Shown here one piece after another: positions 11,405-22,275 of a DNA stretch of 64,000 nucleotides (the first letter of the stretch is position 1; the number at the start of each line of letters is the position of its first letter). The notes under the pieces were generated by a model. That model did not search any database. It saw only the letters and a program-made list of their open reading frames with translations, and was not told the DNA's origin. Source of the stretch: Drosophila persimilis (lineage: Eukaryota; Arthropoda; Insecta; Diptera; Drosophilidae); contig NW_020825294.1 in the NCBI RefSeq assembly GCF_003286085.1, positions 5,394,001-5,458,000 on the forward strand, read 5' to 3'. A program made the translations under genes and the position numbers.

Positions 11405-11457
11405 AGCTTAAGGAAAGCGCAGCATGAAAGGATAACGGCTCGCAAAAGTGAAGAAGA
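11405..11457 (+). other. LanB1: Probable LanB1 5'UTR exon a with mini-uORF
   Basis: A pyrimidine-rich tract ending in TTCTTCAG (acceptor to 11,404) and a GTAAG donor at 11,458 bound a 53-base leader exon. It contains ATGAAAGGATAA at 11,424-11,435, a complete four-codon upstream ORF (Met-Lys-Gly-stop). The 16 bases at 11,424-11,439 recur identically 101 bases downstream in the next leader exon. Exon borders are inferred from splice signals only. Confidence 0.45.
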
Positions 11458-11524
11458 GTAAGAAAGAGTTGAAGCTACTGCTATCGATTGCATCATAAAT
11501 GTATGTATTTGTTTCAGCTTTCAG

Positions 11525-11579
11525 ATGAAAGGATAACGGCACACAACTGAGCAGAAGAAGAATCAGAGAAAGCGGAAGA
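11525..11579 (+). other. LanB1: Probable LanB1 5'UTR exon b, duplicate of exon a
   Basis: Bounded by an acceptor ending CTTTCAG at 11,524 and a GTAAG donor at 11,580. It opens directly with ATGAAAGGATAACGGC, identical to 11,424-11,439, so it carries the same Met-Lys-Gly-stop uORF at 11,525-11,536. Both exons end in GAAGA before GTAAG, which indicates an exon-plus-donor tandem duplication. They could be used together or as alternatives. Confidence 0.45.
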
Positions 11580-11640
11580 GTAAGCGAGATAAAGAGCTAC
11601 GGATATGAATATTATATAGACATCGTTTTGTCCTTTTCAG

Positions 11641-11803
11641 ATCACGTGGCACAAACGAAACGAAACTAAACGAAAGAAAAAGCTGATTAAAAACGCGACC
11701 GGAAGTCCCCCAGAGAGAAAGAGCCAGAGAATCCGAGCGACGAGAAGAGACGAGAAGAGAAGAGTGTGTGGTGTGCTTGTGTGAGGTAGTGTGACCGCTT
11801 GCG
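11641..11803 (+). other. LanB1: LanB1 leader immediately before the start codon
   Basis: A clear acceptor (TTTTGTCCTTTTCAG, ending 11,640) precedes 163 bases of A/G-rich leader with no ATG. The only AUGs upstream of the main start are therefore those in the two small leader exons. The intron from 11,580 to 11,640 would be 61 nt, a normal size for flies. Confidence 0.55.
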
Positions 11804-14800
11804 ATGTTGGAGCTGCTGCGACCGCATCGCAGCGGCCTTATCGCGGCTCTCTTTGTGCTCGCCGTACTCACCCCTCTGTGGGGCACGGAGGCACAGAGGC
11901 CGCCGCAGCATGGGCGTCGCGACCGGCCGCGCAATCCGCCGCGGCAGTACATCAAGACGCATCCGTGCGAGCGATCCTCATGCTATCCGGCCACCGGTAA
12001 CCTGCTGATTGGCCGCGAGAATCGACTGACGGCCAGCTCGACCTGTGGCCTGCATTCGCCGGAGCGATTCTGTATCCTGTCCCATTTGCAGGACAAGAAG
12101 TGCTTCCTGTGCGACACGCGCGAGGAGACGCGCCACGATCCGTACAAGAACCATCGCATCGGGCAGATCATATACAAGACGAAGCCGGGCACGAATCTGC
12201 CCACCTGGTGGCAGTCGGAGAACGGCAAGGAGAACGCCACCATTCAGCTGGACCTCGAGGCGGAGTTCCACTTTACCCATTTGATCATCACCTTTACGAC
12301 CTTCCGGCCGGCGGCCATGTATATCGAGAGATCGTTTGATTTCGGCCGCACCTGGCACGTGTACCGGTACTTTGCCTACGACTGTGCCGACTCCTTCCCG
12401 GGCGTGTCCACGGTCCTGCACAACATCACGGACGTGATGTGCACCTCGCGCTACTCCAATGTGGAGCCCTCGCGCAACGGCGAGGTGATCTTCCGCGTGC
12501 TGCCGCCGAACATCAATGTGTCCGATCCGTATGCGGAGCACGTGCAGAACCAGCTGAAGATGACGAACCTGAGGATCCAGCTGTCGAAGCTGCACAAGCT
12601 GGGCGACAATCTGCTCGACAGTCGGCTGGAGAACGAGGAGAAGTACTACTACGGCATCTCCAATATGGTGGTGCGTGGCTCCTGCTCCTGCTACGGCCAC
12701 GCCTCCCAGTGTCTGCCCCTGGACATGGCCATCCAGGGGGAGTTCGGCGACGGGATGGTGCACGGCCGGTGCGAGTGCACCCACAACACCAAGGGCCTGA
12801 ACTGCGAGTCCTGCGAGGATTTCTTCAACGATCTGCCCTGGAAGCCGGCCTTTGGCAAGCAGACGAATGCCTGCAAGAAATGCGAGTGCAACGACCATGC
12901 CGTCAGCTGTCACTTCGATGAGGCGCTGTTCACCGCCTCGGGCCATGTGTCCGGTGGCATGTGCGACAATTGTCTGCACAATACCCAGGGCCAGCACTGC
13001 GAGGAGTGCATGCCGTACTTCTACCGCGATCCCACGCAGGACATCCGCTCGGAGCACGTCTGCCAGCCGTGCGACTGCGATCCCAATGGCGCGCTGGACG
13101 ATGGCATCTGTGACTCGGTGAACGACCCGGAGAACGGCGCCGAGGCTGGGGCCTGCCACTGCAAGGCCTTTGTGAAGGGCCGCCGCTGCGACAAGTGCAA
13201 GGATGGCTACTGGAATCTGCAGCCGAACAATCCCGACGGCTGCGAGGCCTGCACCTGCAACATCCTCGGGACGATCAACAACTCCGGCTGCGTGATGCAC
13301 ACGGGCGAGTGCAAGTGCAAGCGATTCGTCACCGGCAAGGACTGCAACCAGTGCATGCCGGAGACCTTTGAGCTGTCCGAATCGGAGGATGGCTGCTCCA
13401 TGTGCAACTGCGATGCGGGCGGCTCCTACGACAACTTCTGCGACGTGCTGACGGGACAGTGCCGCTGCCGGCCCCACATGACGGGTCGGACTTGCGCGCA
13501 GCCCAAGCAGAACTACTTCATACCCGATCTCCATGTGGTGCACGAGGCCGAGGTGTCGGACGTGTGCATCTCGTACGGCAGCAATGGCAACTGCAGCACT
13601 GTGGCGGAGGCGCCCACGAGCGGCACCACTGGCTTCACGGGCATCGGGTTCACGCGCGTGCCCGAGAACTCGGAGATGGTCTTCACCGTCGACAATATTC
13701 CCCGCTCGATGCCCTACGATGTGGTGATCCGCTACCAGAGCACCTCCCGCGGCGACTGGGATGATGCCTACATCACGCTGGTGCGTCCCGATGAGATCGA
13801 TCCGGATGGCGAGTGCGCGGAGCTGGTGGCCGCCACCTCTTCGGAGACAAGGATACCGTTCAATCTGCCCGATCGCAGTCGCCAGGTGGTGGCCCTAAAC
13901 GACGTGTGCCTGGAGGCGGGCAAGGTGTACAAATTCAAGATCTACTTTGAGCGCAGGCGCCACAACGAGGACAGTCCCACGGCCACCATCCTGGTGGATT
14001 CGCTGACGCTGATTCCACGCATAGAAGTCACCCCGATCTTCACGGGCTCGCCCATGGCGGACCTGCGTCGTCGGGAGTACGCCAAACACAACTGCAACCA
14101 GTCGCTGTACGACATCAACTACAAATCGGATCCCGAGTGCCGGGACCTGGACAACTACGTGAGCACCTATGTCCATGACGGTGCCAGCATGTGCAACTGC
14201 AACCCGACAGGCTCCTACTCGAAGGTCTGCGACTCGAACGGTGGCTTCTGCCACTGCAAGCCGAACGTGGTGGGACGGCAGTGCGATCAGTGCGCCCCGG
14301 GTACCTATGGCTTTTCGCCGGAGGGATGCAAGGCCTGCGACTGCAACAGCATCGGGTCGAAGGACAACAATTGCGACTTGATCACCGGCCAGTGCCAGTG
14401 CGTCCCGAACACCTATGGCCGGGAGTGCAACCAGTGCCAGCCGGGATACTGGAACTTCCCCGAGTGTCGCGTCTGTCAGTGCAACGGACACGCCGCCCAG
14501 TGTGATCCCCTGAAGGGCACTTGCCTCAATTGCCAGGACTTTACCACCGGCTACAGCTGCGACAGCTGCCTCGATGGCTACTACGGCAACCCGCTGTTTG
14601 GCAGCGAGATCGGATGTCGCCCCTGCCGCTGCCCCGAGACGGTGGCCAGTGGCCTGGCCCATGCCGATGGCTGCTCTCTGGACACGCGCAACAACAACAT
14701 GCTGTGCCACTGCCAGGAGGGCTATGCCGGTGCCCGCTGCGAGATCTGTGCGGACAATCACTTTGGGTCGCCGGAGAACGGCGGCACCTGCTCGAAGTGC

Positions 14801-17188
14801 GACTGCAGCAACAACATCGATCCGTACGACACGGGCAACTGCGATCGGGAGACGGGCTCCTGCCAGAAGTGCCTCTACCAGACGACCGGCGACCACTGCG
14901 AGCTGTGCCGCGACGGTTTCTTCGGGGATGCCCTGCAGCAGAACTGCCAGCAGTGCGATTGCGATTTCTTGGGCACGAACAACACCCTGGCCCACTGTGA
15001 CCGCCACTCGGGCCAGTGCCCGTGTCTGCCGAATGTCCAGGGGCTGCGCTGCGATCAGTGTGCGGTGAACCACTGGAAGATCGCCTCCGGCGAGGGCTGC
15101 GAGGCCTGCAACTGCGACGCCATCGGTGCCGTTCAGGAGCAGTGCAATCCCTACACCGGACAGTGCAAGTGCAAGCAGGGATTCGGCGGCAGGGCGTGCA
15201 ACCAGTGCGAGGCCCACTACTGGGGCAATCCCAACGAGAGGTGCCAGGCCTGCGAATGCGATCAGTACGGGGCGGCGGACTTCCAGTGCGACCGGGAGAC
15301 GGGCCATTGCGTCTGCCACGAGGGTATCGGTGGCTACAAGTGCAACCAGTGTGCACGCGGCTTCATTGGCCAGTTCCCGCACTGCTCGCCCTGCGGCGAG
15401 TGCTTCAACAACTGGGACATCATTCTGACGGCCCTTGAGGACTCCACGGAGGCCACCATCCAGCGGGCCAAGGAGATCAAGCAGGTGGGCGCCACCGGTG
15501 CCTACACGGCCGAGTTCAGTGAGCTCGACAAGAAGCTGCAGCACATCCGGGACCTCCTGCAGAACACCTCCGTCAGCCTGGAGGACATCGACCGACTGGA
15601 TGCCGAGACGAATGGACTGAAGCAGCAGCTGTTGGCCTCCCACGGCCGCCTGGCCGAGACGGAACGCAACCTGGACGAAATCTACAATTCGCTTAGTCTG
15701 TCTGGCGTGGAGCTGGAGGGTCTGCAGAATCACTCGCGTCTGGTGCAGCAGCTCTCGAAGGAGCTCAAGGAGAACGGCATCCAGCTGCAAGAGTCCAACA
15801 TCGAGGGAGCCCTGAATCTCACGCGGCACGCCTACGAGCGGGTGAGCAATCTCTCGACACTCAAGGACGAGGCGAACGAGCTGGCCTCCAACACGGATCG
15901 CAATTGCAAGCGCGTAGAGACGCTGTCCAACAAGATCAAGGACGAGTCGGATGCCATTGCCAACAACGACAAGACCATCGACGACTATCGCACGGAACTG
16001 AGCTCTCTGACCGCCCAGATCCCCGAACTGAACAACCAGGTGTGCGGCAAGCCGGGCGATCCCTGCGACAATCTGTGCGGCGGTGCGGGATGCGGCAAGT
16101 GCGGTGGTTTCCTCTCCTGCGAGCACGGCGCTCGCGCCCACTCGGACGAGGCCCTGAAGGTGGCCAAGGACGCCGAGCTGGCCATCACCACGAAGAAGGA
16201 TCAGGCGGATCAGACCATCCGGGCGCTGACGCAGGCCAAGCTCAATGCCTCGGAGGCATTCCAGAAGGCCAAGGCCGGCTTCGAGCAATCAGAGCGGTAT
16301 CTCAATCAAACGAACGACAACATAAAGCTGGCCACCAAGCTGATCAATGCCGTCACCGACTTCCAGGAGAACAAAACGGCCTCGCCGTCGGAGAGCAAGC
16401 AGCTGGCGCAGGATACGTTGCTGCTGGACCTAAAGCTGGACCCCAAGGAGATCGAATCGCTCGGCATGAAGATCAACGATGCCGTGTCCTCGCTGAAGAA
16501 CGTCGAGTCCATTATCTACAAGACCCGACCGGACTTGGAGCGTGTGAATCGCCTGCAGAGCTCTGCCAATGCCACCAAGGAGACGGCCAACAAAATTCTG
16601 GAGGCGGCCAACTCTGTGGTGGAGAATCTGGCCGCTGCGGACGAATCGCAGGGCAAGGCTCAGGATGCCATTCAGCAGGCGAACAGCAACATTGAGCTGG
16701 CGGCCAAGGATCTGGAGAAGATCGACGAAGAAACGAATTCAGCCGAGTCGCCGGCCAATCACACCGCCCAGCAGGTCGACGAGCTGGCCAAGAAGGTGCA
16801 GCGCCTGCAGAACAACATCGTGAAGAACGACCGCGACGCGAAGGAGATCACAAAGGAGGCCAGTCGCGTCAAGCTAGAGGCCATGCGCGCTCGCGGCGAG
16901 GCCAACAATCTGCAGTCCTCGACCAGTGCCACCAACCAGACGCTCACCGATCGCGCCAGTCGCTCGGAGAACGCCAGGGAGCGGGCCAAGCAGCTGCTAC
17001 AGCGCGCCTCCAAGCTGACGGTGGACACCAATGCGAAGCTGAAGGATCTGAACGATCTGCAGTCGGTGTACCAGATCAAAAACCAGGAGCTGGGCGAGCT
17101 GGAGGCGGCCATTGGACCGCTGAACGATCAGTTGAATGAGTTTTTGCGGAATATCCAAGATCGGGCCGTTTATTATCGGCAGTGTTAG
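11804..17188 (+). CDS. LanB1: Laminin subunit beta-1
   Basis: Secreted beta chain of the basement-membrane laminin heterotrimer, which assembles with an alpha chain (LanA or wb) and the gamma chain LanB2. The 1794-residue frame has no intron. Residues 1-30 form a signal peptide with a hydrophobic core and likely cleavage before QRPPQ. The laminin N-terminal domain spans about 50-290 and includes HPCERSSCYPATGNLLIG. Laminin-type EGF modules start at 294 (CSCYGHA) and run to about 563. A laminin IV type B domain lies at about 570-795, and a second EGF-module set spans 797-1195. Coiled-coil domain II then follows. The cysteine-rich beta-specific loop is at about 1414-1443 (CGKPGDPCDNLCGGAGCGKC), and coiled-coil domain I runs to the end. 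The last residue is a Cys, positioned for the interchain disulfide with the gamma chain. Several NxT/S glycosylation sites are present. Length and order match the full fly protein, with no frameshift. The start is fixed by the signal peptide. Confidence 0.98.
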   Translation: MLELLRPHRSGLIAALFVLAVLTPLWGTEAQRPPQHGRRDRPRNPPRQYIKTHPCERSSCYPATGNLLIGRENRLTASSTCGLHSPERFCILSHLQDKKCFLCDTREETRHDPYKNHRIGQIIYKTKPGTNLPTWWQSENGKENATIQLDLEAEFHFTHLIITFTTFRPAAMYIERSFDFGRTWHVYRYFAYDCADSFPGVSTVLHNITDVMCTSRYSNVEPSRNGEVIFRVLPPNINVSDPYAEHVQNQLKMTNLRIQLSKLHKLGDNLLDSRLENEEKYYYGISNMVVRGSCSCYGHASQCLPLDMAIQGEFGDGMVHGRCECTHNTKGLNCESCEDFFNDLPWKPAFGKQTNACKKCECNDHAVSCHFDEALFTASGHVSGGMCDNCLHNTQGQHCEECMPYFYRDPTQDIRSEHVCQPCDCDPNGALDDGICDSVNDPENGAEAGACHCKAFVKGRRCDKCKDGYWNLQPNNPDGCEACTCNILGTINNSGCVMHTGECKCKRFVTGKDCNQCMPETFELSESEDGCSMCNCDAGGSYDNFCDVLTGQCRCRPHMTGRTCAQPKQNYFIPDLHVVHEAEVSDVCISYGSNGNCSTVAEAPTSGTTGFTGIGFTRVPENSEMVFTVDNIPRSMPYDVVIRYQSTSRGDWDDAYITLVRPDEIDPDGECAELVAATSSETRIPFNLPDRSRQVVALNDVCLEAGKVYKFKIYFERRRHNEDSPTATILVDSLTLIPRIEVTPIFTGSPMADLRRREYAKHNCNQSLYDINYKSDPECRDLDNYVSTYVHDGASMCNCNPTGSYSKVCDSNGGFCHCKPNVVGRQCDQCAPGTYGFSPEGCKACDCNSIGSKDNNCDLITGQCQCVPNTYGRECNQCQPGYWNFPECRVCQCNGHAAQCDPLKGTCLNCQDFTTGYSCDSCLDGYYGNPLFGSEIGCRPCRCPETVASGLAHADGCSLDTRNNNMLCHCQEGYAGARCEICADNHFGSPENGGTCSKCDCSNNIDPYDTGNCDRETGSCQKCLYQTTGDHCELCRDGFFGDALQQNCQQCDCDFLGTNNTLAHCDRHSGQCPCLPNVQGLRCDQCAVNHWKIASGEGCEACNCDAIGAVQEQCNPYTGQCKCKQGFGGRACNQCEAHYWGNPNERCQACECDQYGAADFQCDRETGHCVCHEGIGGYKCNQCARGFIGQFPHCSPCGECFNNWDIILTALEDSTEATIQRAKEIKQVGATGAYTAEFSELDKKLQHIRDLLQNTSVSLEDIDRLDAETNGLKQQLLASHGRLAETERNLDEIYNSLSLSGVELEGLQNHSRLVQQLSKELKENGIQLQESNIEGALNLTRHAYERVSNLSTLKDEANELASNTDRNCKRVETLSNKIKDESDAIANNDKTIDDYRTELSSLTAQIPELNNQVCGKPGDPCDNLCGGAGCGKCGGFLSCEHGARAHSDEALKVAKDAELAITTKKDQADQTIRALTQAKLNASEAFQKAKAGFEQSERYLNQTNDNIKLATKLINAVTDFQENKTASPSESKQLAQDTLLLDLKLDPKEIESLGMKINDAVSSLKNVESIIYKTRPDLERVNRLQSSANATKETANKILEAANSVVENLAAADESQGKAQDAIQQANSNIELAAKDLEKIDEETNSAESPANHTAQQVDELAKKVQRLQNNIVKNDRDAKEITKEASRVKLEAMRARGEANNLQSSTSATNQTLTDRASRSENARERAKQLLQRASKLTVDTNAKLKDLNDLQSVYQIKNQELGELEAAIGPLNDQLNEFLRNIQDRAVYYRQC

Positions 17189-17575
17189 AGGGCGGGAAAA
17201 GTGAGTACCAAATAATCAATACTCCCATTGATCCAGCGATAACCAACTCGTTTTCTTCTTCTTGCAGCCTCCAGCGGCCATTTCAATTGCCATATTCATG
17301 AACAAATACGCGAAATGCGAACTGCGAAATGCAAATAACCAGAATTACGAAAGGAATCAAAGCAAAGGCAAACAAGTTATTATGAAACACATGTTAAGTT
17401 ACCGTTACGTTCTGTACTCTAAGCAAAAACAACTCTGCAATGCTAATTTTAAATTGAAAACACACACAGGAAAATTCAAGAAGCCCTTTTAATGTGTACA
17501 CTCTTCTTATTCTATACCTTACAACACTTGTAATGCAATAAATGTAATTAAATAAACTACTTAGATGTGGATATT
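17189..17575 (+). other. LanB1: LanB1 3'UTR with a 67-nt intron
   Basis: Twelve bases after the stop codon a consensus donor (GGGAAAA followed by GTGAGTACC) begins at 17,201. An acceptor with a strong pyrimidine tract (TTTTCTTCTTCTTGCAG) ends at 17,267, giving a 67-nt intron inside the 3'UTR. The junction is close enough to the stop that nonsense-mediated decay is not expected. The remaining UTR is AT-rich. Confidence 0.6.
17537..17556 (+). terminator. LanB1: LanB1 poly(A) signals
   Basis: Two canonical AATAAA hexamers, at 17,537-17,542 and 17,551-17,556, lie about 350-370 bases after the stop codon in AT-rich DNA. Cleavage would be expected 10-30 bases later. Confidence 0.65.
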
Positions 17576-18420
17576 GCATTTGAGAGAGAGAGGCAGGGCA
17601 GCATTGCAATAATTGAGAGACTATCCATCATTACGGAGTTCTCTCATCTCCGTTTCGTTTGCCGTTGTTTATTCACGGAATTCCGACATGCTCACAAGGG
17701 GGGCGTCTTAAGCAAATATTTGGCATTACATTGTTTACAAATTGCATTATGTCCAAAAAAGTTTCAAATTGTTTAAACAATACTACTTTGTCAGATTTTT
17801 TGCGCTTTTATTGTTCCAGTTTCCGGGCACACTACAAATGCAAGCAACATGCTCACTAGCAACATAGGTACGCAAAAATGAGAGTTCTAGCAACATGTGT
17901 CAGCAGCATGTCTCAGCAACATGCAAGTAGAATTGCGCCAAAATAATGCTTCAGTGGGTGTTTGTTTTCTTTTGCTTAAACCTTATTTTATAGGCAAAGA
18001 AGTGAACGGGGTCGTTAAAATTTGTCAGTCTGGTAGGGAAATTGATTCATTAATCGGACAAAAGTGTGTGGGCATGCCTTAATGTTCTATCTAGCTTATA
18101 ATATTTGACGGAACATCAAAATTAGGCAATATGGATTCCAATCATTAACGAAGAACGATTAACCCATTATAGGCCAAGGGGGTATTTCAATTTACCACCA
18201 AAAATAATGAACATTTAATCATTTTAGCGCAGTTCAGGTGAAAGTAAGCGTTTTTATTTTGAAGTTCAGATGAAAGATGGCATGAATCTACAAGAAGAAT
18301 TTACAATCGTTAATCTTTTCCGACATGTTCCTGAAGAAGTTGAACTGTTTTAATATAGGGGGCTTTAGGGGGCTAAGACGCTGCCACCGCTGTTTCACGG
18401 TTATTCTGTGCTTCCCACCT
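17576..18420. other. Intergenic between LanB1 and the next gene
   Basis: No coding exon. It contains a cluster of AGCAACATG words at 17,842-17,925 and otherwise mixed AT-rich DNA. The paired words TAGGGGGCTTTAGGGGGCTAA near 18,355-18,377 are a short direct repeat. Confidence 0.45.
17842..17925 (+). repeat. AGCAACATG word cluster
   Basis: Five occurrences of AGCAACAT(G) or AGCAGCATG in about 84 bases, irregularly spaced and all in the same direction. The spacing is not that of a simple tandem repeat, so it may be a homotypic binding-site cluster or decayed repeat units. Confidence 0.6.
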
Positions 18421-19355
18421 TCTTCGCATTTACAGTTAGTAGAGCCACAGCCGCCGCGAAAAATGAAACAGCAGAAAAGTAGTGTCGAATTTTATTTCTG
18501 AATTCAGAAAACTCTGTTCATATATACCACAAAAATATCCAATATTTTGCAAAACATAAGAATAAAAAGATTCATATTCAAGCATCATCCCTAAACAAGT
18601 TAATTGCCTCTTTTTTCGTGTTTACCGCAATTTCACCTGATTTCGTCTCGTTCGCACGCACGTGGATGCGTTTTTATGTTGTGCTTTGAAATATATCCAG
18701 AAACAACGAAGAAATTAAGCAAAAAACACAAAAATGTAACACAAAAACCGCGCCATAAAAATCAATAAGAAAAATGGAGTGAGAAGCCAGTGGAAAAATA
18801 GTATAAATAATAAGAAAATAACCGTGGAAGAGATCTGCAATTTTGGAATTTTGTTTCAATTTTAATCCGTTTTCTCCGTGTACGTGTGCATGTGTGTGTT
18901 CAATGTTCGTTCGTGTGCTTCGTGGTTTTACCGTTACAATTCCGAAATATCTTGAAAGAAAAGAAAAAATGAAATGAAATATTGTGCAAAATAATCAAAG
19001 CCTATGAAGAGAAGACCAATTATTGTTCATTAACAAAAAGGGAAAAACAAATGGTGTTTTCGCTCTACCTTTTGTGCTCGTGTTCTCGCAGAAGAAATCT
19101 TTGAGCGGAACTGCAGAGTCCGAAAAAGCAACAAAAACCCAATAATTAACAACAAAAAACTACACATAATAAATCATATAATCACAACTATATAATTAAT
19201 TAACTAACTGCAAAACCCCTTCACCGATACATCATTTATTTTGGGAGCCACCAAAAAGCCGACGGCTTTTTGCTTTTGTGCGGACTGTGTTTTTGCACAG
19301 CGAATTTTCTTATCTCTGGAAAACAACAACAGCAACAGAAACAACAACAACGACT
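18421..19355 (+). other. Probable 5' leader of the downstream large gene
   Basis: A long A-rich stretch containing AACAACAACAGCAACAG near 19,322-19,350, typical of fly 5'UTRs. It leads to a short start exon at 19,356. An alternative strong donor (TATC followed by GTGAGTGA) lies at 19,483. The exact transcription start is not clear, and TTACAGTTAG at 18,430-18,439 is only a partial Initiator. Confidence 0.35.
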
Positions 19356-19364
19356 ATGGCAAAG
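19356..19364 (+). CDS. Proposed first coding exon (Met-Ala-Lys) of the SxIP/LC8-motif gene
   Basis: ATGGCAAAG is followed directly by the donor GTAAAGGTAAAG. It ends in phase 0, and the acceptor at 45,509 opens a long exon also in phase 0, so the joined N-terminus would read MAKDPATSRIPRLDGHSRIP. The large exon has no in-frame Met before about residue 129 of the spliced protein, which means a short upstream coding exon is needed to keep its two N-terminal SxIP motifs. This one sits at the end of a leader-like region. Another exon hidden in the 26-kb interval could serve instead. Confidence 0.35.
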
Positions 19365-21104
19365 GTAAAGGTAAAGCCTCAGCTAAGCTCTTAATTTTAT
19401 TAGAAAATTATTTATTTATGTGAAAACCAAACAGCTGTCAGAAGAACCACTTCACCCACCAGCACTCTCATTCCTTTTTATCGTGAGTGATTCGGGATAA
19501 TGGGAAAAATGTGTAGAAAAGTGTATGAAACTTAAAGATGTTTGCTTCTTAAGCTTTGTGCACGTAACACTAACAGAAAAATTAATGAGGTGTCTATTTA
19601 GTCGGGAAATTGGTATTAATAAAGTAGGTAAAACAATAAAACGATCTTGGAAAAAAATTTAAAAGGCATATATTCTGCGCTGAATATATTTTTTTAAATT
19701 TAATAATTTGGATTAAAGATGTAAATAATATTTAAAAAGCCCAATGCACAAATATTAATTGTTTGATTTTATATGCTTTTGTTTAAAATTTGTTCTTATG
19801 TTGTTTTACAGCGTTTGAAATCGAATTATAGAGGTAAAATTGCATAAATAAAAACAAAAGAAGATATTAAATAACTATTCTTGTACGTTTGGCTTGTGCC
19901 TATAAAAACCGGCCCTATACCATGGCTAAAAATAGCAATAATTGCTCAGAAATGTATAAGAAAGTAAAAGCCGTCATTTATTCAATTTCTGGCTGTAACA
20001 TCACTAAAAAATGTATAATTGGCACTTAAATCATATAAAAATCATCACCTCGAAATTAGTTAATTGGTGCCTAAAATCTTTAAATTTTGTCCATAAATCC
20101 TGGACCATGCGCAAAAAACCGTATCGTATGAAAAATCTTTGAACCAACGGCAAATTCTATGAGAAGTGTATCCCTCAAATAGATCCAACCAAATTAGTTG
20201 TTCTCCTAGGACATAATCTCAACGAAATCTGTTGTGAAAATATAATATTCTCGTGAAATTTTTGGTACTGGACCCAAAACTCAAAACCCAGAGCCCATCG
20301 CTACCTCCACATTTTCTTCGTTGGCAAATGTTTGTCAATTTGGATTTCGTTTTATTGCTTGTATGTGTACATATGTATGCCCCTCTGTGTGTGTGTGTGG
20401 GTGTGTGGGTGTATCGGTGGTGCGTGGGCGTTGGTCCTTGGGTGGGTTTTTGGGGAGTCAACATGGAGTGGGTCTCCGTCTCCATCTCCGTCACCGTCTC
20501 CCCAGCCCGGAGTCGGTTTTCACTTGTTTGTATAAATTATGCATGTTTTGTGGGTTTTATGCGTTGAATTCGCATTGATTTCTTTGGATTGCCGTTGGAA
20601 TCAATGGACCCCGCCCGTTGGGTGGAGAGAGTCGGCCCTCCCATGCATTTTATGATGTGTAAAATTGAACGGGAATTGTGCAGATGGAACAAAATGTTGT
20701 AGAGTCGTAAAAATTCTTATGGCAAAATAGGTAGCAGACGATGGCATGTGTGGGTTGGAGGGCTTGTCGTAAAATGTAACAAAAATTGTTAAGGTACAGC
20801 AAAGATAATGAAATGTATATGGAGCATCACTCCACAGGGATATATGTATCTTTTGTGCTCCAAAGTCTTGGAATATCATAATTATCACAACAATATTTAT
20901 TTTGGAGCTCTTCCAGCTTTTAGAGGAGATCGAGTCTCCAAGAAACTCTTGCACTTTGTGGTCAGAGATCGTTGGAACCCCCCAAAGAACAGTTTTCTGC
21001 CATTTCTCGACCCAAAGAAACCCCAGTTCCTGCAATCTAGGTGGCCAATGATGGCATAAGAGTCGAATTCCAGTGAATGAGGGCAGAGCAGTCTTGTTAT
21101 CTAT

Positions 21105-21185
21105 CGTTTTTGAATATTCCGCTCATCCGAAAGTACTGATTGGTGCCATGGCTGTCCCCATTGTCATGCGCTTGAATTCTTGTGA
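21105..21185 (-). repeat. Dispersed repeat copy A (CACTTTCGGATGAGCG family)
   Basis: Read on the minus strand it gives GGTGCCAATCAGTACTTTCG followed by GATGAGCGGAATATTCA. It is preceded by the GCGCATGACAATGGGGACA segment also seen in copy E. It is the only copy in reverse orientation. Confidence 0.75.
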
Positions 21186-22218
21186 ACCCACTCTCTGCAG
21201 TTACTTCGCAGAGAGCTTTACCCCTTTAACCACTTCAGAGTCTTGGCATCGGTGTAATGAGTGAGTTTCTCGAGAGTTTCTCCCACCGAAGAGCAGGAAA
21301 TTCCACTTATTGCTCAATCTGCAGGCCATTACGCTGCACGACCGTAAAAGCCAGAAAAGCCTTCAATCCCAATCAACCGATTGAGGGTTCGGATAGCGGA
21401 CGGAAACGGAAGGGTGATTGCCAGTCAGTGCCCCAAGGCACTTCGCGGCCATTTTTCATTGGCTACCAAATGGAGCTACATTTTTCTTAAGGTTTTTCCT
21501 TCGCAATACATTTTTTATGACAGAGCACGTGTGTGGACGGGGGGAGGCGGGGCTGGAGATGTGGGATGGATGGCTATTGTGGGTGCCGTGTGGGTGCTGT
21601 TTGAGGACCTCCGCCAACAGTCGCGTGCCTGTTCGTTTCGTGACAGGTTTGTTTTGTTCCTTGATAAATTACCTTTTCACTTGTCGCTCTATATAAAATT
21701 ATTTCCCTTTATCTTTAACTTGCCTTCATTTCCCTCAGCTTTTTGTTTCATTTTGTTCCATCTTAGTTTTCTTCTTGGATTGCTCGTTCCATTTTCTTGT
21801 TGGCGGCTGCCTATGAAATTTTGATTTTCACGGCAAATGCGGCCAAGTTCAGGCGGTGGAGGACCCACACAAGTGGGAACAATTCTACTTTGAAATTGGG
21901 TTCTCGAGACGCTCAAGATCTCATTGGACCCGTATTATTATGTACTCTGAGCAGAGGCTTACCACAGGCCAGAGACTCCCCCCCGCCGTGCAGTAGTTTT
22001 TCTGTTTTCCTTGAGGGAAAAAATACATTTGTGGCAGTGGGAGGTATGATGGACTTGTGGGTTACCCTAGAGTTAGACAATGGAATCGAAGATGTTGAAT
22101 ATTGGATTTTTAAGGAACTATATTCTTTTTTTATGAATTTTGTAGACTGAAGATATTAATGAATCGAAATAAGTATTGTAGAAATGGCAGACCTTAATGG
22201 ATATTTAGCAAAATAAAT

Positions 22219-22275
22219 ACCAATCAGCACTTTCGGATGAGCGGAATTTAATTTGTTTAATATTTGGCTCTACAA
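22219..22275 (+). repeat. Dispersed repeat copy B
   Basis: Contains CCAATCAGCACTTTCGGATG then AGCGGAAT, and further on AATATTTGGCTC. This copy is short and lacks the GCGCATGAC segment. Confidence 0.75.

Noticed and set aside
11978..13543. 521-codon antisense open frame over the LanB1 N-terminal part
   Set aside because: Same codon-bias shadow; the sense strand is clearly laminin.
13895..16288. 797-codon open frame antisense to LanB1
   Set aside because: It mirrors the GC-rich third positions of the real coding sequence. Its Leu/Val/Ala-rich translation has no domain.
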